NCBI GenBank assembly: GCA_014925825.1
Contig: JACGCK010000015.1
Coordinates: forward strand, 434,001-498,000
Source of the DNA: Pholiota molesta
Lineage: Eukaryota; Basidiomycota; Agaricomycetes; Agaricales; Strophariaceae
DNA length: 64,000 bases
Direction of reading: 5' to 3'
The notes under the pieces are model-generated. The model did no database searches. It had not been told where the DNA came from and worked only from the letters and a program-made list of their open reading frames with translations. The position numbers were made by a program, and so were the translations under genes. Shown here in pieces: positions 1-10,386 of the stretch; positions within the stretch are counted from its first letter, which is position 1, and the number at the start of each line of letters is the position of its first letter.

Positions 1-903
1 GCCTAGGGCGAATGCAAGGCGCGCGGTGGATGGAGGGAGCGACATGTTCCAGTGCACTGGGGCGTCGGGGCCGGTTGGAGATGGGTGATAGCTGATGACT
101 GGGTGGATCTGTACGGGCGTGAGAGGAGAGAGTGGGGCAGGGCGATTGGTGCCAGACGACGAAGTGGTGGGGGTGCCGGTTGTGGCGCTAGGTGAGTATG
201 CGGTCTGTGGCATGTATTGTTGTCGGTGGCTGATTGGATAAGCAGGCAGGCCGCTGGATGAGACGGCGAAATTGTGGGGTTGTTGTGGTGTTGAGGCGAG
301 AACGGTGGTGTTAGCCGTTGCACTTGGCCTCTTGTCGTAGGCGACGACGCAGGCCATTGGTTCTGCGCCCAGATACGGTCAGTCGGTCGGCCAACTCTAC
401 ATGACATGCGATGTACTTACCGTGGGCTGAGAAACAGAACGGCGATGGCCCCACTCGCGTATGGTGTGGATGGAATCTGACGGTGGCACACTTGTACGCC
501 CAGCTGCGCTGCGGTGCCGAGCTCACTGGCTCTACGACCAAGGACGTCTTGGCTGCCCACGTCGCCGCGGCGGAGAACAAGAGGCTGGATTCTGGGCGCC
601 CTAGACAGACACGTCAACGATACTCGAGTCTTCGAGCTCAACGGTCACTCGTCGACCTACCTCTGGTCTCTGCGACGGCGGCGCCCCACTGTCCCTGTGG
701 ACCTGTCTGCGGGATGTGGTGCTCTTGGGAATGTATCGGGCATCGTGCTCTCGCTCTGGATGCTCTGGACTATGGCTGGCCTGGACTCCGGTTGTAGTGG
801 TGGGGAGGGAGGAGGGATGAAAGTGGGGGGGGATAAAGCAATGCTTATCTATTATTAGGTTCGTCTCCCCTGGTATTTTGTTTCTCACCTTTGTCAAAGC
901 CAT
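1..903 (-). other. Possible 5' part of a gene leaving the left edge
   Basis: Several overlapping minus-strand frames are open here. A good splice donor (GTAAGT reading leftwards from about 421) follows a stretch rich in Pro, Ser and His, which would suit the first exons of a gene running off the left edge. No domain, signal peptide or conserved motif is visible and no single exon chain is clearly preferred. The downstream Pro-rich frame (3-407) is low complexity and could be chance. I do not recognise it. Confidence 0.15.
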
Positions 904-1838
904 CTCATATTTGCCTCGAGGCAGACGTAGGACAGGGAAACACCCTCAATGGGTGCCGGACCTCCGGGGGCCCGGCCGGTATGGTTTGATTGCTGTCTTT
1001 GGTCTTGAATATCTCTCCGACTTTGTCTTGGTTACTCGGTGTCATCTTGCGTGCATTTTCCAGCCGTGCCATCAGCTCTTCAATAGTCTGTCGTGAATCA
1101 TCGTCCTTGTGTAAGGGAACTGGTTGTTACTTTTGCGGCAGGCTTTCCACTGTATCTCATGTTCTGGTTCGTTTTGCTATGTTGGGAGAGCTCAAAGGTT
1201 GACGGAGCGTAGCCGTGCTGAATGTTGTAACAATTAGTGTATGTATCCTTGTAATTCAGAATCGAATAACCAACCGGTCCTGTTCCAACATTCGTTTGCT
1301 CTAAGACAGCCTTCATATTTTTTCCTTGCCCTTATGTACCCCACTGGTTGACTCTATGAAACACGAGACAAAGGGTATGAGGCAACAACACACAACATGG
1401 GAGGTATTTTCGTGAGGACAGAAATAGCACGAGGCCAAACTCAACGTATATCCTTCCTACGAACAAACAAGCTAATAACCACATCAAAGACTCGAACGAC
1501 GTTTTCTGCGCGGAAAAAAGGGTTCGAAATGAGAAATGACGGATTTCCAAGTTCCAAGTTCGAACGATATGTAGCGAGAAAAGGAAGACGTTCATTTTTT
1601 GTGTATTATTCTATCCTGGACAATTGGCCGTCGTATCTGCTGAATTCACCAAGATTTAACGTCGGCGCCAGTTCCACACTGTTTGCAAAAGCGAGGCAGG
1701 AACGGATTGCCAAGGTTTGTGGGATTTATCTATCTAGAGAGAGTTAGCTGGAGTTAGCGCTCATCTTTGCGCCAGTGCGCCTGGTTGTTCTAAAGCAGCG
1801 CCCATGCATATTTGAGTATATTTGACAACGACATGCAG
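904..1838. other. Intergenic, nothing supported
   Basis: Short open frames on both strands lack start context, splice logic or recognisable motifs. The stretch lies between the putative left-edge gene and the tRNA-Thr gene. I see no repeat longer than a few bases. Confidence 0.4.
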
Positions 1839-1922
1839 TCCCTCTTAGCTCAGTGGTAGAGCGCGTCACTAGTACACTTCACCGTGTATGACGAGGTCAG
1901 TCGTTCAAGTCGGCTAGAGGGA
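1839..1922 (+). tRNA. tRNA-Thr (AGT) with a 13-nt intron
   Basis: A full cloverleaf can be drawn. The acceptor TCCCTCT (1839-1845) pairs with AGAGGGA (1916-1922). The D arm is GCTC/GAGC with loop AGTGGTA, the anticodon stem CGTCA (1864-1868) pairs with TGACG (1889-1893), and the T arm is AGTCG-TTCAAGT-CGGCT. The anticodon AGT is at 1871-1873 and reads ACN threonine codons once the first A becomes inosine. A 13-nt intron (1875-1887) sits one base 3' of the anticodon, the canonical position for splicing endonuclease. T8 at 1945-1952 suits RNA polymerase III termination. A second gene with identical exons but a 37-nt intron lies at 6056-6163 on the other strand. Confidence 0.92.
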
Positions 1923-2235
1923 ATTCGAGCTCGTGGTCGGACCATTTTTTTTGTACCGGAGGCACTCATAGGCACCTGTGTTTTGTCCTGACTCCCTCAA
2001 TTTTAGAATCTTGGCTTCGCCGCAGTTTTTATTCAGGAATACTATGATCATGAAGGTGTGAATATCTAATGGCATTTGTCAGGGTCGAACGCGACTTTGT
2101 TGGTTGGAACCATCACGTGATTGATGGACAAAACGCGTTTGCCATGCGTTGCCGTGTTCAACTTTACACTCCCTCCTCACCGTTCAGGACGGTCATCTCA
2201 AGGTCATCCAGCGACCACAACGGGCGTTAGGCTCC

Positions 2236-5200
2236 ATGTATCAACAACAGACTTACTCCAGGGTGCCTGCTGCGCCTCAACCCGCCCCCATCCTGCGCAG
2301 GCACCCGCTCACCAACGCCGTCAACCACCAGGCCAACCACCAAGTCAACCACCACCAACAGACCCCTCCGAAGCCGCCTCCGAAGGCTCCTGCCTCGCCA
2401 CCCTGCCCAGGCAGAACAGCAAGACGACACCGCCCTCGCCACCGAAGGTCATTACCGACAAGACAGGGAGGCTGCAGTTCAATCGTGTTGGTTTTCTGGG
2501 CGAGGTGAGGCGCTCGTTCAGCGTGATACACTTCCAATATTGAATGTATTTTAGGGCGGTTTGCGCGAGTTTATGAAGTCAAAGACGTCCGAGGATATCG
2601 TCTTGCATGCAAGGTTGTTACGAAGTCATCTCTCAAAACGAAGAAAGCTAAAACAAAAGTAAGTTGCTTCCAATTTCCTTTTAATGTAATATAACATTTT
2701 CCATATAGCTTTACGCAGAAATTAAAATCCACCGTTCGCTACAACACCCCAACATTGTAAACTTCCAGGAATGCTTCGAAGACAACGATAACGTTTACAT
2801 GACACTCGAACTCTGCCCTTCAGGCTCTCTTATGGATATGTTACGTCGTCGGCGCAGGTTTACTGAGCCGGAAGCGCGCTTCTTCATGGTCCAGCTTATT
2901 GGTGCATGTCACTACATGCACACGCACCAGGTTATCCATAGGGATCTCAAACTTGGCAACTTGTTCCTTGACGTGAATATGAATGTCAAAGTGGGCGACT
3001 TTGGTCTTGCTGCTCTGATTGAGAACCCGGGGAGAGGAAGAAAACCATCTGTGGGACGCCAAACTACATCGCGCCCGAGGTACTTTTCGATACCGCTAAT
3101 GGCCACAGCTTTGAGTGGATACGTGGTCGATTGGTGTCATTCTGTACACCCTTGTCGTTGGCCGTCCACCTTTCCAAACGAAGGACGTCAAGGCGATATA
3201 CAAGTAAGTCTCTTTATATACGAAAAGGCGTCATCTTAATTTTTTCTTCTCCAAGGCGTATTCGCGACAACGAATATGAATTCCCAACCGAGCGCGTTAT
3301 TTCTTCGGCCGTACAACACCTTATTCAACAAATCCTCACTCCAGACCCCTCGCAACGGCCGACTCTCCACGAAATGTCGACCATGCCTTTTTACCCAAGG
3401 CCCTGTCCCCTCCTATATTCCAACATCTGCCCACGACGCCGCCCCGACTTCCGTCACATTTCCAAATCAGCATCCGACGCCAACCTCAAGCGTCTTCGCA
3501 AATACTCCCTGCTAGACGCCGACGCTGCTACCCTAGGCGCTGCAGCTCTCCCCCAGAGCAACTCAACGGGCGCCGGCAACGCGCTCGCCGCGAGCAAGAG
3601 CATCACCACGAGCATCGCGCAACAGGAGAAGGAGTTCCAGAAGGCCGTCCAGCCCGGATCGCCGATCTCGGCGCTTCTGTCGTCCGCGCGCCAGCCGCTG
3701 CTCATGGGCACGGCCGCGCCGTCCGCTGGGGGCGGGGGCGCCGGCGCCCCCCGCGAGAGCCCGCTGCTCCGCAAGTTGCAGGCGGTGAAGGAAAGCCCGC
3801 TGGGCCGGCGCAGCGTCACGCGCGGCCTCGACGGGATTGTGGAGGAGGACCGCAACTTCGGCTCTCTGCAGGGCCGGAGGAGGGGCGGTGCGCTGGCGGA
3901 GGAGGGCGAGCAGGAGGAGGAGGAGATGCGGCTGCGGAAGAAGGAGCTCGAGGCGCAGAAGGCGCGGATCGTTGCCCAGATGGCGCCTGTGAGGGAGGAG
4001 CAGGAACATGAGTACGAGCGTGAACGGGATATGGACGAGGACGAGGAGCCGATGCCCCCTATGAGCCGCGGAGAAACCGCGCGAAGCGTATGTCGCTGTT
4101 GGAAGGGAGAAGCAGTACCGCGGGCGGGTGCTACTGCTATCACCCATAAGTACAACTCGCGGATGCGTTCTCAGACGACGGCGTCGGAGAAGGAAAATGT
4201 GCACGTTACAGGTTAGTTTTTCTTTTTCGCCGCTTTTGCAAAGGGGATCTGACCATCATATTCTATCTACAGCACATACACATGCTGCGCTGGCTCCACC
4301 AGCGCCTGTCGCGACTCCAGCCAAACTCAACGGTTTCGATGCGGCCGCACATACCCTGACGATGGCTTTCGAGGCGAAGGCGGCGGGCCGGGTTTTCCGT
4401 ACGCCCGAAGATATGCTTCCGTTGCCTGATGAGCGTGTATTCATCGTGAGCTGGGTGGATTATTGCAACAAGTACGGGATGGGGTACGCGCTCACCGATG
4501 GGAGCGTGGGTGTGCATTTCAATGATAGCACGACGCTCGTGCTGAGTCCTGATAAAGTGTAGGTTCTCTTGTAGTCGAGTGTATATTCTCTGATGCTGAT
4601 GAATTTGTGTTATAGGCACTTCGACTATATCACCTCACGCCGTGCCGGCTCAGTGTATGTACGCAAGGCGTACACCGTTGAGGTTTACCCCGAGGAGCTC
4701 AAAAGCAAGGTGTACCTGCTCAAGCACTTCGAGCGGTATATTATGGACCGGCTCTATGGCGAGTACGCGTACACATTCGAGGATGTTGGCCGCGAGAAGG
4801 GCATGGAATGGGTACAGAAGTATCTCCGCATGAAGCATGTCATTGTGTTCAAGCTCAGCCACGACGTGTTGCAGGTACGTTTCACATGCATGTCCTCCTC
4901 TTCTGTCCGTTAATATCTGATTATTTTTGTGTCCTTCCTATGTCGTACAGTTTAACTTCTACGATCACTCCAAGCTCATTCTCTCCTCCCATGGCCTGCT
5001 CGTGACCCATATCGATAAGCACTACAAGATGACGCGCTGGCCGCTCGCAGACATCATGGCGCAGTCCATGCGCCCGCCTGCACCGAATGCCGACCCCGAG
5101 CAGGTCAAGTTCCAACAGCGCCTCGTCGACAAGCTCAAGTACTGTAAGGAGGTGCTTGTCAGCATACACACGGCGAGCGTGGCGGGCGGATCGGGTGTCC

Positions 5201-5325
5201 CAGAGGAGAGTGAGGCCATGGGGTCGGCTCTGGCTGGGATGGGGGCCGTCCCAGCACCCGCGATGAACGCGGCGGCTGCCACGGGTTCATTGGCGTCCAA
5301 GGCATCCAGAATGGCGCTCCGGTGA
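2236..5325 (+). CDS. plo1: Polo-like serine/threonine kinase (Plo1/Cdc5 family), frame-broken
   Basis: This is the mitotic polo kinase, which acts at spindle poles, kinetochores and the division site. Exons are about 2236-2504, 2555-2658, 2709-3203, 3256-4211, 4273-4558, 4616-4874 and 4951-5325. The kinase domain has the Gly-rich loop at the exon 1/2 junction, HRDLKLGN near 2939, DFG near 2998 and the GTPNYIAPE activation segment near 3055. Two polo boxes follow. PB1 contains [14 protein letters not shown] and HFNDST. PB2 contains FYDHSKLIL, where His and Lys match the phosphopeptide pincer of human PLK1. The linker (about 3480-4200) is rich in Glu/Arg and Ser/Thr. The start is the ATG opening MYQQQTYSR, because the following Pro/Gln-rich segment resembles basidiomycete homologues. 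Frame breaks, each fitting one missing base, occur near 2400, 2562, 3030, 3115, 3375, 3390 and 3443. The gene is essential in other fungi, so sequence error is more likely than decay. Confidence 0.9.
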
Positions 5326-6055
5326 ACGAGTGATGTTTCGAATGTTCCTCATTGCGGGCGTGGACGCGGTTTAGATACACGGGACGAGACGTGCTGGTAG
5401 GGTGGTTAGCGATGTTAGGTCGATAACTACCCCGAGTCTGTATAATTTATGAGAAGACGAGTCACGAGAGAGACGACGATCGATGGTGGTTGGTACAGGC
5501 CACCAACGATGTTGCGCTTCCATGCCCCCGCCGAGGCAATTTTTTTTTACCTTTTTATTCTTTATTCTTGTATACTGCACACCATCATAGGACGGGATGT
5601 GGGTACATGTATAGTCACTCGATATACCCTGGTCGTATATTTCTGATTCCTTGCCTTTCTTTCTCTTAAACGCCTGCAGACATATATACATATTCCTATT
5701 CCATACACGTAAAGTTCTAGAATCCCCATTTTAGTTTCGTTTCTCATCCCCGTTCCTGTCATTTTCCGAGTCGATGTGGCCTGTTGGCAGACATTGGCCC
5801 GTTATTTACTTTGTTCTTCCTTCAATTCCTCTATGATATCATGTTTTGAATATGTCGCACTGCTTTCTTGTCTATGTATATTTATGATTATAAAGTATCG
5901 AGCCTAAGAAGCCTATTCTTCGAGATTCAAATATGCATTCTGCAGAGGGAAGAGCGATTCAAATTTTAAGCTTTGATGAGGCGATTGAAGGCTCAGAGTC
6001 AGTACATGAAGCCCAGCTTCAGGGCCCAAAAAAATCTGTAGCAAGATGGCGAATT
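5326..6055. other. 3' flank of the polo kinase gene
   Basis: AT-rich sequence follows the polo stop codon, with T-runs (about 5540-5560) that would suit a 3' UTR and polyadenylation. No gene is visible. A7 at 6028-6034 is a T7 run on the minus strand and probably terminates the neighbouring tRNA. Confidence 0.4.
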
Positions 6056-6163
6056 TCCCTCTAGCCGACTTGAACGACTGACCTCGTCATGTACTTTTGG
6101 AATTGGATTGATCTTACTTTGGATGAATACTAGTGACGCGCTCTACCACTGAGCTAAGAGGGA
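6056..6163 (-). tRNA. tRNA-Thr (AGT) with a 37-nt intron
   Basis: Read on the minus strand, the mature part is base-for-base the same as the tRNA at 1839-1922: acceptor TCCCTCT/AGAGGGA, the same D, anticodon and T arms, and anticodon AGT. The intron (6091-6127) is in the same canonical position but is 37 nt long and unrelated in sequence to the 13-nt intron. The gene is convergent with the polo kinase and sits at the left border of the duplicated terpene synthase unit. Confidence 0.92.
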
Positions 6164-6403
6164 TTAAAGTTTACCCAGTCTGATTTTTCCTTCGTATTCT
6201 GTTATACAGTCTCTGGAGTTGTCGAGGACGCGTTGATGCTTGGTGGCTGGCTGATTGAAGAGGAGGATAAAGATATTTTGCATTTCCGCTACCGCAGCCA
6301 AACTGCAGCTGTTAGCTGGATATCACACTAAGCCATCAATATTATTTTCTGAAACAAAACAAAAAGCAATATGTACAGTACAATTCAAGTTATTTCAATC
6401 TGA

Positions 6404-7485
6404 TTAATTCATCAAGTCGTCGAGGAGATAACGATCAAAGGAACTATGAAACCCGACGTATCCAACTTTGAACTTCTGCCATGCATGGTATGCTTCTTGA
6501 TCTGCCTCCAAAATTTTGCATACTCGCTCGTTAGCATCGGCGACGTCGCTTTTAAGTTTCTCAAATGCTTCCATCTTCTGAAGTCCGTGGCACCGAGCAA
6601 AGAGGGAGATATAGTTGACAGTGTCACCGGCAAGCTCTTCCTTATAAAAGGACAGAACATCACTATGGCAAATATTCCGTAAGATTGCTCATCTCACAAT
6701 ATTCGACTCTTATGACTTACTTTCCATGGTCTATAAAGGTTGCTGCTTCGGGTATACACTAAAACAGAGCCAGAACTTAGTGAATGGTCTTTGCTCTTAA
6801 AGTCGATCAAAATAACGTACCTGAATATAGCTTTGCATTGGGATGCTTCGAGGGAATGCCATTACTGCATAAGTTTCGGACGCGCCTGACAGCCGCCTCG
6901 TATATTTCGGATAGTCTTTTGCGTGCGACGAAGTCTGTTGTAAGCAAGCGTTAGGAATATCGACATAAAAAAGGTCATGTGAATTCAATCACCTTCATTC
7001 CTTGAGTCTGGAACTCCAGGGTAGATGCATTGATAAGATTGATTGTGGCCGACAATATGATACTGGCCACAACGGGTCATAATGGTCGGGAATGCTCAGC
7101 AATAAACTCGCCAATCCATCGAGGACGGGGTCGAGCTGCTTCTCTTTGCGAATGAATCGCTCCATAAAGACAGAAACCGTTCGACATTCCGTTCAAAAGC
7201 ATCGTCGACATAGACGATGAACGCCGTGTACAGGGAAATAAAAACGCGTGTGGCTTCGTCTTCGATATGGGCGTATGCGATGGCAGCCATGATAACACCC
7301 GACGGAATGAATGGCGCAACGATGGGACGGAAGGGTCTGTGCCCATGGGGTATCCCGGTCTATGGCCACCTTGCAGCAAAGATCGTGAAAGTCTTGTGCA
7401 TAAGGGGTCACGATGTAAGGCGATTTGATATTGAATAGAAGTTTTCGATGGTGCCGCGAATCGCCTCCTTTTTGCCATGCTCCAT
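6404..7485 (-). pseudogene. TRI5-like terpene synthase copy 1, frame-broken
   Basis: This is the paralogue of the complete synthase at 11167-12254, with the same four-exon layout (stop at 6404, start codon at 7485). The Asp-rich motif is preserved (VDDAFE near 7200), as are the NSE-type segment and the C-terminal FDRYLLDDLMN end. Compared base by base with copy 2, exon 1 has at least five single-base deletions (near 7440, 7360, 7310, 7160 and 7070), so no continuous reading frame exists as written. Whether this is a true pseudogene or shares the single-base deletion artefact seen elsewhere in the window cannot be settled from sequence alone. The TATA-like box 200 bp upstream is conserved with copy 2. 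Confidence 0.75.
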
Positions 7486-7686
7486 TGTAACCTTTGTAGG
7501 AATATTAGTTCGCTAGTCATACATTTCCCGACATTGAATGCTTTATTGTCTTACGTTGTTATTGATATAAGATACTGTCATTGCTCGTCGCTCAAGTGTT
7601 TCTTCAAGTGGTGGTGATGGGATAGAATAGAAGGCGTTGGAGATGAGGTTTGAATGTTTGAATGTTTGAACTTGAATCCATGCTGA

Positions 7687-7694
7687 CTTTTATA
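7687..7694 (-). promoter_or_regulatory. TATA-like box of terpene synthase copy 1
   Basis: TATAAAAG on the minus strand, about 200 bp upstream of the start codon. The same octamer lies at the equivalent place upstream of copy 2 (12433-12440), which supports it as a retained core promoter element. Confidence 0.45.
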
Positions 7695-8420
7695 GCTTTT
7701 CGACCGTATTAACCACATCCTATAACGGGCCTTTTTTTGCCATGCATCTAATATTTCAGTACTTTGCAAAAGTATCAGTTAGAACGCCAACCGGTCTAGA
7801 CTCACATAGGCAGATAGGATCTCCGGCGCACAAGGCATAAAAGAAGGTTGCAGAAAGGAGACACATATCAGCAAATGGGCTCGCAAATCGAAGAAGTAGG
7901 CGATAGGAACACAGAATAACATACTCGCCGAACAGAAAATAGATGTATCAGAATCAATAAGCAATTGCATGATTTAAACTCTATAGTTCTACTTCTCTCA
8001 AAATAGAAATTACCTATATACACTATCATGCCGGACACCACGCAGCTTGGTCCAACTAGATAGGAATAGCCGGGTGGTTCAGTGAACGTCGCCATTAGTC
8101 TCGACCCAGAGTTATGGGGACAATCATCCATCCCACCATACATAAGTAATATTCCACCATCTAGACTGGAGTCGAGTCTATGTCGCCATCAATTTATTAC
8201 ACTTCGGAACCTTGATAAGGCCCCATTTGGCAAAAGAAAGATTAAGTAGACGCCCGGCGCTCGGCTTTTGTTTCTCCTTTAATACCTACAAGATTTATTG
8301 CCAATAACAGGAAGACTGGAGCTGCATTTCGGCCGCAGCACGGAATTTGGATCACTGCGATTCACAAAAATAAGCAACCCTTTCATGTATATGTTTGAAG
8401 TCGGTCAGACTCGGTCTCGT

Positions 8421-8765
8421 CGATTCTCGCACCCCGTTGATAAGTACAGTAGGATAGAAAGAGATAGAAAGCAACGCTCGGAGGTATAACTAGTTAGCGC
8501 ACAAAAATGACCCGGAGGGTTATCTTTGAAGCTCAAGATAGCGCAAAATGTTCTGAATCCGTGCCCGACGACCTCGACGTTCTGAAGTGACTGAAACGGT
8601 TTATTGCTTCCCGCCACGGATTCAGAACGTTTTGCGCTATCTTGAGCTTCAAAGATAAGCCCTCCGGGTAATTTTTGTGCGCTAACTAGTTATACCTCCG
8701 AGCGGCGAGCATTGCTTTCTATCTCTTTCTATCCTGCTATACTTATCAACGGGTTGCGAGAATCG
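8421..8765. repeat. Long imperfect inverted repeat (hairpin), arms ~145 bp
   Basis: The left arm (8421-8563) and right arm (8615-8765) are reverse complements with few mismatches and one small insertion in the right arm. Examples are CTAGTTAGCGCACAAAAAT against ATTTTTGTGCGCTAACTAG, and GAAGCTCAAGATAGCGC against GCGCTATCTTGAGCTTC. The spacer is 51 nt. The left-arm sequence has a single, diverged relative in the right duplication unit (about 13195-13475), so the second arm arose by an inverted duplication in this unit. No coding potential is seen. Confidence 0.85.
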
Positions 8766-8783
8766 AGGGGGCACCATTATCTT

Positions 8784-9072
8784 AGCGTGGGTGAGCGTGA
8801 CGCAGCGTGGACGAGCGTGCGTTATTAATAGCGTGAGCACCAATAGCGTGCGCTAGCGTGATGTCGTCAATCACTTTGTGGCCGTTCCGCATCATCCAGA
8901 CTTCCCCAGCCACCAGAACGGCGTAGGCGTGTCTTAGGCTTGCCTAGTTGTATTACGAAACATAAAATAACGTTAAACAATAAAATTGAAGGACATTGAA
9001 ACCTTGGGATTATGACTGTGTGTAAGCGTGGACCAGCGTGCCGCTAGCGTGCGCTTGCGTGAGTCCAGCGTG
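8784..9072. repeat. Spaced AGCGTG hexamer repeats flanking an AT-rich core
   Basis: AGCGTG occurs at 8784, 8794, 8804, 8814, 8830, 8845 and 8855, then at 9025, 9035, 9046 and 9067, with a TGCGTG variant at 9056. The first four are exactly 10 bp apart. The segment between the two clusters (about 8890-9020) is AT-rich. Clustered short motifs near both ends of a segment resemble the subterminal transposase-binding repeats of hAT or related DNA transposons, but I find no clear terminal inverted repeat or target duplication. Confidence 0.6.
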
Positions 9073-9360
9073 CGGCAGTGCGCTGTCCTAAATCAGTTCT
9101 GAAGCTGATTAGCGTTTTGAGTTCTCCACAGTCTCCGTCGCCACCGGAGCTGAGTCAAGAATGTCTCAACTCATGGTCGAACAACGGTGCGCCGCTGCGG
9201 GGAAATGTTCGTGAGCGTCGTGTGCGATGTTGCGGGATGTACGCAGCGGTAGCGGGCTCGACACCACGCGATGGCGATTCGATGTCGCTGGAGGTCTAGT
9301 GGATTCCTGGCAGCCAATATCAACGTAAGTACTCCTTCTTTGATATGAATTCTTACTTAC

Positions 9361-9460
9361 TTACCTTGGCCACACCAGTCCAGTCAATTTCAACGACGTT
9401 TGCTCCTTCCAACCCCTCGAACCGCACGCGCATGATAAATTCGCCAGAGTATAGCCGCTG
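9361..9460 (-). other. Isolated exon-like fragment
   Basis: A minus-strand frame encodes a stretch containing FEGLEGANVVEIDWTGV and is followed at once by a GTAAGT donor. It reads like a genuine exon fragment with charged, non-repetitive composition, but I do not recognise the family and cannot find neighbouring exons. It lies just downstream of the Vps68-like remnant and may be debris of the duplication. Confidence 0.2.
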
Positions 9461-9716
9461 CCGACGACATCGAGGACGACGACGCCGCCGAAGCCACGCT
9501 CGTTGGAGCTGTCGCCACCGATCGGCTTGCTCTGTATTTGTCGATATCAGAAGACCGACGAAGATCGCAACAAATTTCGGCACTTTACTCCTCTCATGGA
9601 ATGGAGGAAACACATCTCCAGAAGGGCAAAATGTCGCCCGAAAATCCAATAAGATTTTAGGCACCACTCCAATTACAGAGGGGAATACATAGCCGAAAGC
9701 CAGATATGAGGCGGGA

Positions 9717-10212
9717 CTACAGAGTGAGGTTATATTCGTATTTGTTCCTGGTATTCTGTGAGATCCAGCGCGCGACGGCTGCGGACGGCAGAAGGAATAC
9801 TCAAGGGCGACGCTTTGTGATACATTCGCGTAGCCGTAATATGTGAACTGTTCGGAGTATTCATTAAGAACATATTTCAAGAAAAGTACAGTCTAAAATA
9901 TATCAGGACCTTAGCGGATGAGAAGATGAATCACAAAAAGCTACGCTGCCAGCAAGTCATCCTGCCATCAAAGCGATTCCGATGAACAAAAATAGACGTG
10001 CTCTCTAAACTGCCCGTGAGTCTCCAAATCCTTCATCTCCACGAAGTTCGAACCCTGTCCTTGTCGATGAGGCTGATAACGAGATATCCCAACAGGGAGC
10101 AGATACCAGGAACCCAGTCGACAAATGTAACGTGCACTGGTGCTTCGGCGTCTGGCGGTGTACCATAAGGTGCCGTTGCGTGCGCAGAGAGTATAGCAGC
10201 GTCCATAAATGT
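9717..10212 (-). pseudogene. 5'-truncated Vps68/TMEM50-like copy
   Basis: On the minus strand this matches the Vps68-like gene at 14092-14753, from the MDAAILSAHA segment (near 10206) through the VTFVDWVPGICSLLGYL membrane segment and the FTYYGYANVSQSVAL segment to the stop codon at 9717-9719. The first exon and the residues just before MDAAIL are missing: homology stops near 10212, where the right duplication unit begins. The last helix is also altered (GLEYSF-like sequence replaces LMLSAIVLW). It is best read as a remnant left at the duplication junction. Confidence 0.75.
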
Positions 10213-10386
10213 TCAAAACTTAATTCAGTCTGGTTATTCTTTTAATAGTACGGTGCCTATACAGTCTCTGGAGTCGAGGACCGTTGATGCAGGGCTGATT
10301 GATGAGGAGGATCGATGATATTCTCTACTTCCGCTATTTACCGCAGCCGAGAGCTGTTGGCTGGATATCACGCTAAGTCAATCAAT

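Larger units (their letters stand above)
6175..10212. repeat. Left copy of a ~4-kb tandem duplication
   Basis: This stretch aligns in the same order with 10222-14753: the segment around CAGTCTCTGGAGT, then a TRI5-like synthase, its upstream region, a GTCTCGTCGATTCTCG segment, and a Vps68-like 3' end. Identity by eye is high in the synthase exons and patchy between genes. The left copy is the decayed one, with a frame-broken synthase and a 5'-truncated Vps68 copy. It carries the hairpin and the AGCGTG block, which I do not see in the right copy. It begins within about 15 bp of a tRNA gene. Confidence 0.75.

Noticed and set aside
3454..4204. Two long minus-strand open frames (233 and 213 codons) opposite the polo kinase linker
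   Set aside because: They are mirror frames of a GC-rich, Glu/Arg-coding stretch and show only Ser/Arg/Leu low complexity. The plus strand has a recognisable gene.
10021..10060. GTTCGAACC segment resembling a tRNA T-loop
   Set aside because: It is part of the Vps68-like copy and aligns with coding sequence at 14390-14430.
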